A stretch of DNA of 5,230 nt, taken from an uncultured Patescibacteria group bacterium. Its GTDB lineage: Bacteria > Patescibacteriota > Microgenomatia > UBA1406 > GWC2-37-13. Positions 4,021-5,230 of this stretch are shown here, piece after piece. The stretch covers positions 1 through 5,230 of the forward strand of contig CALLVF010000037.1 in the NCBI GenBank assembly GCA_938010745.1, read 5' to 3'. The translations under genes were made by a program, and so were the position numbers. Numbering within the stretch: position 1 is the first letter of the stretch; each line of letters opens with the position of its first letter. The notes below the pieces were generated by a model that was not told where the DNA came from, made no database searches, and worked only from the letters and a program-made list of their open reading frames with translations.

Positions 4021-5230
4021 ATGAATTCTGTCAAAGCTTTTAAAATTTACCGCTATCAATTTTTTTTACTCATAACTATCTTCTTCCTATTTTTAACTAA
4101 CTATAAACCTACCGCTTATCTAACCGGCTGGGATAACTTACAAACTGAACTTTATCCATGGTTAGCAGTAAAACGAGCTTTCTTTTCTCTTTGGCAAGAA
4201 TACCAAAGTTTTGGTCTTTTAGCGGGGATGGCCCACGCAGCTGATTTAGTAAGAGTAATATTTATTTGGCTAATATCTTTTATCCTTCCTCAAAATTTTA
4301 TCCGCTATTTTTATCATATTTTAATGTTATTTTTGGGAGGATTGGGAGCTTTTTTGATGTTAAAACAATCAGTAAAACAAACAAAAAATGAATCAATCTT
4401 TTTCCTTGGTGCCTTATTTTTTATGCTGAATTTAGGAACAATCCAAATATTTTATCTTCCTTTTGAACCTTTTTCTACTTTTTTTGCTTTTTTACCTTGG
4501 GGAATATGGATTTTTATCAAAGTAATAACGAATAACCAATATCCAATAACGAAAAAAAATCTATTGATTTTTTTTCTAATTAATCTTTTCGGTACTCCTT
4601 CTTTTTATGTCCAACAACTTTTTCTTGTTTACCTTTTGATTCTAGGATCAATCACTTTAGGATTAATTTTTACTAATAAAAAATCCCAAATTAAATCATA
4701 TGTTCTACGTTCCACGTTCTACGTTCTACTTATTCTTGCCATTAACTCCTTTTGGCTTTTACCCCAGCTTTATTTTGTTAAAACCTCAAGCAATGTTGTT
4801 TATGAGGCAAAAGCTAATCAGCTGGCAACCGAAGATGTTTATTTTCAAAATCGGGAAAAAGGGACTTTGCCTTATTTTTTAAAACTTGAAGGTTTTTATT
4901 TTGATCTTTTTGATAAAAATAATCAATTGCTGTTCTTACCTTGGAAAAATCATTTTAAAACCTTTTGGCCACTTCAGTACTTTTTTGCTTTTTTAATAAT
5001 TTTGGGATTGATAAATTCAATTCGAAAAAAAGATTACCTTTTTGTTTTTCCTTTTTTACTGATAGCCTTTGTTTTTTTAAACGCTACTTGGCCTATTTTA
5101 ATTTTTGACGAATTGATTCGCTCAAACAAATTATTAAATCAAATCTTTCGCTCACCCTTTACTAAATTTATTATTCCCTATTCATTAATTTATAGTTATT
5201 TTTTAATCAAAGGTATAACATTAATAAACT
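4021..5230 (+). CDS. Polytopic membrane protein, probable GT-C-type glycosyltransferase (3' partial)
   Basis: The frame is open from ATG 4021 to the window end, 403 codons so far. A first membrane segment (about 13-28) leads to an outside loop with LTGWDNLQTELYPWLAVKRA (34-53). Acidic residues in this first loop are typical of GT-C enzymes, which use lipid-linked sugars on the outer face. QEYQSFGLLAGMAHAADLVR (59-78) follows, then many hydrophobic segments (about 79-115, 125-150, 160-175, 181-226, 231-250, 320-335, 348-370). The segment FRSPFTKF (386-393) resembles a motif in AftD/YfhO-like membrane proteins. A soluble stretch lies at about 254-315. There is no Shine-Dalgarno site. TATATT (4010-4015) ends 5 nt before the ATG, so a leaderless start is possible. 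Two short repeats (4524-4552 and 4702-4729) lie inside the reading frame without breaking it. The gene probably builds cell-envelope glycans together with the glycosyltransferase at 1984. The substrate is unknown and family membership is moderately sure. Confidence 0.65.
   Translation, partial: MNSVKAFKIYRYQFFLLITIFFLFLTNYKPTAYLTGWDNLQTELYPWLAVKRAFFSLWQEYQSFGLLAGMAHAADLVRVIFIWLISFILPQNFIRYFYHILMLFLGGLGAFLMLKQSVKQTKNESIFFLGALFFMLNLGTIQIFYLPFEPFSTFFAFLPWGIWIFIKVITNNQYPITKKNLLIFFLINLFGTPSFYVQQLFLVYLLILGSITLGLIFTNKKSQIKSYVLRSTFYVLLILAINSFWLLPQLYFVKTSSNVVYEAKANQLATEDVYFQNREKGTLPYFLKLEGFYFDLFDKNNQLLFLPWKNHFKTFWPLQYFFAFLIILGLINSIRKKDYLFVFPFLLIAFVFLNATWPILIFDELIRSNKLLNQIFRSPFTKFIIPYSLIYSYFLIKGITLIN
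4524..4552 (+). repeat. In-frame short repeat (AATAACGA-type)
   Basis: AATAACGA occurs at 4524-4531 and 4545-4552, with AATAACCAATATCCAATAAC in between, a run of related 7-8-mers. It encodes about VITNNQYPITK (residues 168-178), a polar loop between two membrane segments of the gene at 4021. Such oligomer runs are usually intergenic, so this looks like a repeat tolerated in a loop. Confidence 0.45.
4702..4729 (+). repeat. In-frame copy of the IVS-arm repeat
   Basis: Tandem GTTCTACGT-type units match the IVS right arm (1041-1068) at 26 of 28 positions. Here the repeat is inside the membrane-protein frame and encodes VLRSTFYVLL (residues 228-237) at the start of a membrane segment. The open frame continues on both sides. 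Confidence 0.7.

Noticed and set aside
4700..4882. 60-codon open frame on the plus strand
   Set aside because: It is an out-of-frame shadow of the membrane-protein gene, whose frame is open from 4021 to the end of the window.

Overview
The window looks like a piece of a small, AT-rich bacterial genome. A Candidate Phyla Radiation (Patescibacteria, Microgenomates-like) origin is my best guess. The reasons are the very A+T-rich coding sequence, the dispersed 7-11-mer repeats of the GTTCTACGT and AACTTTC type, a four-helix-bundle (S23-type) intervening sequence, decayed HicBA and NYN-like genes, and a large GT-C-like membrane protein with the GWDNL motif often seen in such genomes. All recognisable genes are on the + strand. 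Taxonomy is inferred from style, not from a marker gene.

Layout. Positions 1-230 are AT-rich low-complexity repeats with one DnaA-box-like 9-mer. A well-formed promoter (265-293) should start transcription near 300, where a run of strong RNA hairpins begins. I read 300 to about 1112 as an unidentified structured RNA or very long leader. It is interrupted at 609-1082 by an rRNA-style intervening sequence that carries a frameshifted S23/four-helix-bundle gene. The flanks of the insert pair with each other over 14 bp, so the host RNA can fold as if the insert were only an extra loop. Two anti-Shine-Dalgarno-like segments (525-549) can pair, properly nested, with purine-rich segments at 1102-1112 and 1244-1252. 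The second of these is the ribosome binding site of the next gene.

Positions 1256-1822 encode a 188-residue membrane-anchored protein with six cysteines outside the membrane segment. I do not recognise its family. Its base composition is far richer in G+C than the genes downstream. It is followed by a compact three-way-junction RNA fold (1842-1946) with a cUUCGg tetraloop, and then by a 44-nt near-perfect palindrome (1945-1988) that contains the start codon of the next gene.

Positions 1984-3204 encode an intact GT4-like glycosyltransferase. A consensus promoter (3212-3240) follows, driving the remains of a hicB-hicA toxin-antitoxin pair (3250-3750), both genes broken. Next come a decayed NYN/PIN-like fragment (3795-3964) and a terminator-like hairpin (3965-3987). 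The last gene starts at 4021 and runs off the window. It is a polytopic membrane protein of probable GT-C type.

The two glycosyltransferase-like genes suggest a cell-envelope polysaccharide locus. The most unusual part is 300-1990: a promoter-driven, highly structured RNA with an IVS inside it, a possible RBS-masking architecture, an unknown secreted or anchored Cys-rich protein, and a second structured RNA. This resembles known cases of a large RNA paired with a membrane protein (such as OLE RNA with OapA) only in general plan. No homology is claimed.
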